Position numbers and translations under genes: made by a program
Part shown: one piece after another, positions 6,125 to 7,215 of the stretch
Layout: each line of letters opens with the position of its first letter
How positions within the stretch are numbered: the first letter of the stretch is position 1
Notes under the pieces: generated by a model
Seen by the model: only the letters and a program-made list of their open reading frames with translations
Database searches by the model: none
Told to the model about the DNA's origin: nothing
Assembly: GCA_027858355.1 (NCBI GenBank)
Contig: JAQICW010000380.1
Span: 1-7,215, forward strand
Length of the DNA: 7,215 nucleotides
Direction of reading: 5' to 3'
DNA from: Desulfobacula sp.
GTDB taxonomy: Bacteria > Desulfobacterota > Desulfobacteria > Desulfobacterales > Desulfobacteraceae

Positions 6125-7215
6125 TTATTTCCCATTTTGTTTGATCGTAAGGGCCATTCCATCAAGGGCACCTGGAAGGGGAGAAAAAACAATTTTATCG
6201 CCGGGAGCAAGCCCGGAGTCAATATACACTTCTTCTTCAAACTTTCTTAAAACATTCACCTTTTTCATTTTTAAATGATTGTCATTCACTGTAAAAAGGA
6301 TATTATCGCTCTTTAACAGGTACCTTGGCAGCACATAAATATTCTTATATGGTTCTCCTATAATACTGCACTTAACAAAAGTCCCGGGTTTTAAGTCAAA
6401 AATATTTTTTATTTTTACATCAGAATTCAGTATTTCAAGTGTCATGGGCAAGGTTCTTGTTTTTTCATCAATCCTTGCTTTTATTCGTGCGACTTTTGCA
6501 TTCCATGCATGGGAATCCATGCTGTCAACGTTTGCCACCATCACTCGTGCATCCGGGGTTTTCCCGTTTTCAAAAATGGATTCAATCCATTTCATTTTTT
6601 CCAAAGGAATTCTCACATCCACATCCAGGCTGTCTTTTTGATATATGGATCCCAGGGTCTGCCCAGGGTTGACATATTCCCCCTGCTCAACAAATTTATC
6701 CAGAATCCAGCCATTAAAGTCTGCTTTGATTTGGGTTTTCTCAAGTGCAAGGCCTGCTTTTTGAAATTCAACATGGGCCATGGTAAGAGCTGCTTTTTTC
6801 TGTTCCATTAATGTGTCCGTTAATGAGAGCCTGTTGCTGATATTCTGCAAGGTAATCTTTGCCTGTAGATATTGCTGTTCTGATCTATCAAGACTGTTTT
6901 TCGAGGCAAATTGATTTTCACTCAATGCCTTGACTCTCTCAAATTCTTTTTTGGCAAAGTCCAGATTTGCTTTGGAAAGCTTGATATCGTTTCTCAAATT
7001 TTGAATATCCTGTTTTAAGCTTTCAATATCTGTTTTTGCCTGCCTGATTCGAACCTGCCCTGTCTGTTGGTTCAGTTTATAGGATCTTTGATCGATCCTT
7101 ACCAGAAGTTCACCCTTAAAAATTTGGCCACCCTCAATAAAAGAGGGGTGTATATAATCGATTCTCCCTGGCACTTCCGTTGCAATCTTTACCAATTTTC
7201 TGGGTTTTACTATAC
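6125..7215 (-). CDS. RND membrane-fusion (periplasmic adaptor) protein, N-terminus beyond right edge
   Basis: HlyD/AcrA-type adaptor that bridges the RND pump and an outer-membrane channel. The frame is open to the edge: before the TTG at 7195 it continues as IVKPRKL, so that TTG is not a real start and the N-terminal signal or membrane anchor is missing. Numbering from that TTG, the first lipoyl half is VPGRIDYIHPSFIEGGQIFKGELLVRID (8-35), an alpha-helical hairpin rich in Gln/Lys/Glu spans about 37-155, and the second lipoyl half has KADFNGWILDKFVEQGEYVNPGQTLG. Beta-barrel and membrane-proximal domains follow, ending KIVFSPLPGALDGMALTI. At the hairpin tip Arg87, Leu91 and Ser98 fit the RxxxLxxxxxxS motif known to bind TolC-type channels. 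Immediate linkage to the RND gene (3-base gap) makes the pairing secure. The outer-membrane channel is not in the window. Confidence 0.92.
   Translation of the reverse strand, partial: IVKPRKLVKIATEVPGRIDYIHPSFIEGGQIFKGELLVRIDQRSYKLNQQTGQVRIRQAKTDIESLKQDIQNLRNDIKLSKANLDFAKKEFERVKALSENQFASKNSLDRSEQQYLQAKITLQNISNRLSLTDTLMEQKKAALTMAHVEFQKAGLALEKTQIKADFNGWILDKFVEQGEYVNPGQTLGSIYQKDSLDVDVRIPLEKMKWIESIFENGKTPDARVMVANVDSMDSHAWNAKVARIKARIDEKTRTLPMTLEILNSDVKIKNIFDLKPGTFVKCSIIGEPYKNIYVLPRYLLKSDNILFTVNDNHLKMKKVNVLRKFEEEVYIDSGLAPGDKIVFSPLPGALDGMALTIKQNGK
6902..6937 (-). other. TolC-docking motif RxxxLxxxxxxS in the adaptor
   Basis: These twelve codons encode RVKALSENQFAS, with Arg, Leu and Ser at the exact spacing of the hairpin-tip motif established for AcrA/MacA-type adaptors. 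It sits at the turn of the coiled-coil hairpin, as expected. It implies a TolC-family partner even though none is encoded here. Confidence 0.75.

Noticed and set aside
6439..6811. Three overlapping plus-strand open frames opposite the adaptor gene
   Set aside because: They overlap one another and lie antisense to a conserved adaptor. Their low-complexity Phe/Ser/His content is the mirror of a Lys/Glu-rich coiled coil.
7193..7195. TTG as the start codon of the adaptor gene
   Set aside because: The frame stays open to the edge (IVKPRKL precedes it) and the protein would begin directly at the first lipoyl strand without a signal or anchor. The true start must lie outside the window.

Overview
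The window looks like ordinary chromosomal DNA from a Gram-negative bacterium. It has a periplasmic binding protein with a Sec signal and an RND efflux pump with its periplasmic adaptor, and both only make sense with two membranes. Coding DNA has middling G+C, while the one real intergenic region is extremely AT-rich (29 G/C in 180 bases at 1621-1800). The overall protein flavour suggests Desulfobacterota (Desulfobacteraceae-like), but that is an impression from memory and cannot be proven here.

Left half (1-2924): an sn-glycerol-3-phosphate (G3P) / glycerophosphodiester ABC importer of the Ugp type. On the minus strand, ugpB (binding protein, 265-1593) is followed by ugpA (first permease), whose first 56 codons lie at 1-170 before the gene leaves the window. 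A second permease (ugpE) is expected further left. The ATPase gene ugpC (1827-2924) is not in line with them as in the E. coli ugpBAECQ operon. It is divergent, on the plus strand, across a 233-base AT-rich shared promoter region. Between ugpB and ugpA lies a hairpin followed by seven T residues, positioned as an attenuator that would give more UgpB than permease.

Right half (2918-7215): a two-gene unit on the minus strand. The membrane-fusion (adaptor) protein gene runs in from beyond the right edge and stops at 6125. Three bases later the 1067-residue RND inner-membrane pump gene begins (6121 down to 2918). The adaptor carries the RxxxLxxxxxxS hairpin-tip motif used to dock TolC-type outer-membrane channels, though no channel gene is in the window. 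The pump keeps the paired TM4 aspartates but has Asn where AcrB has the proton-relay Lys940.

The two halves are convergent: the last 7 bases of ugpC overlap the last 7 bases of the RND gene (2918-2924), leaving no room for a terminator between them. I found no mobile elements, CRISPR, tRNA or rRNA, and no evidence of a wholly new system. The points worth a second look are the split ugp layout with its intergenic hairpins, the operator-like repeats in the divergent promoter, the overlapping convergent ends, and the altered TM10 relay residue of the pump.
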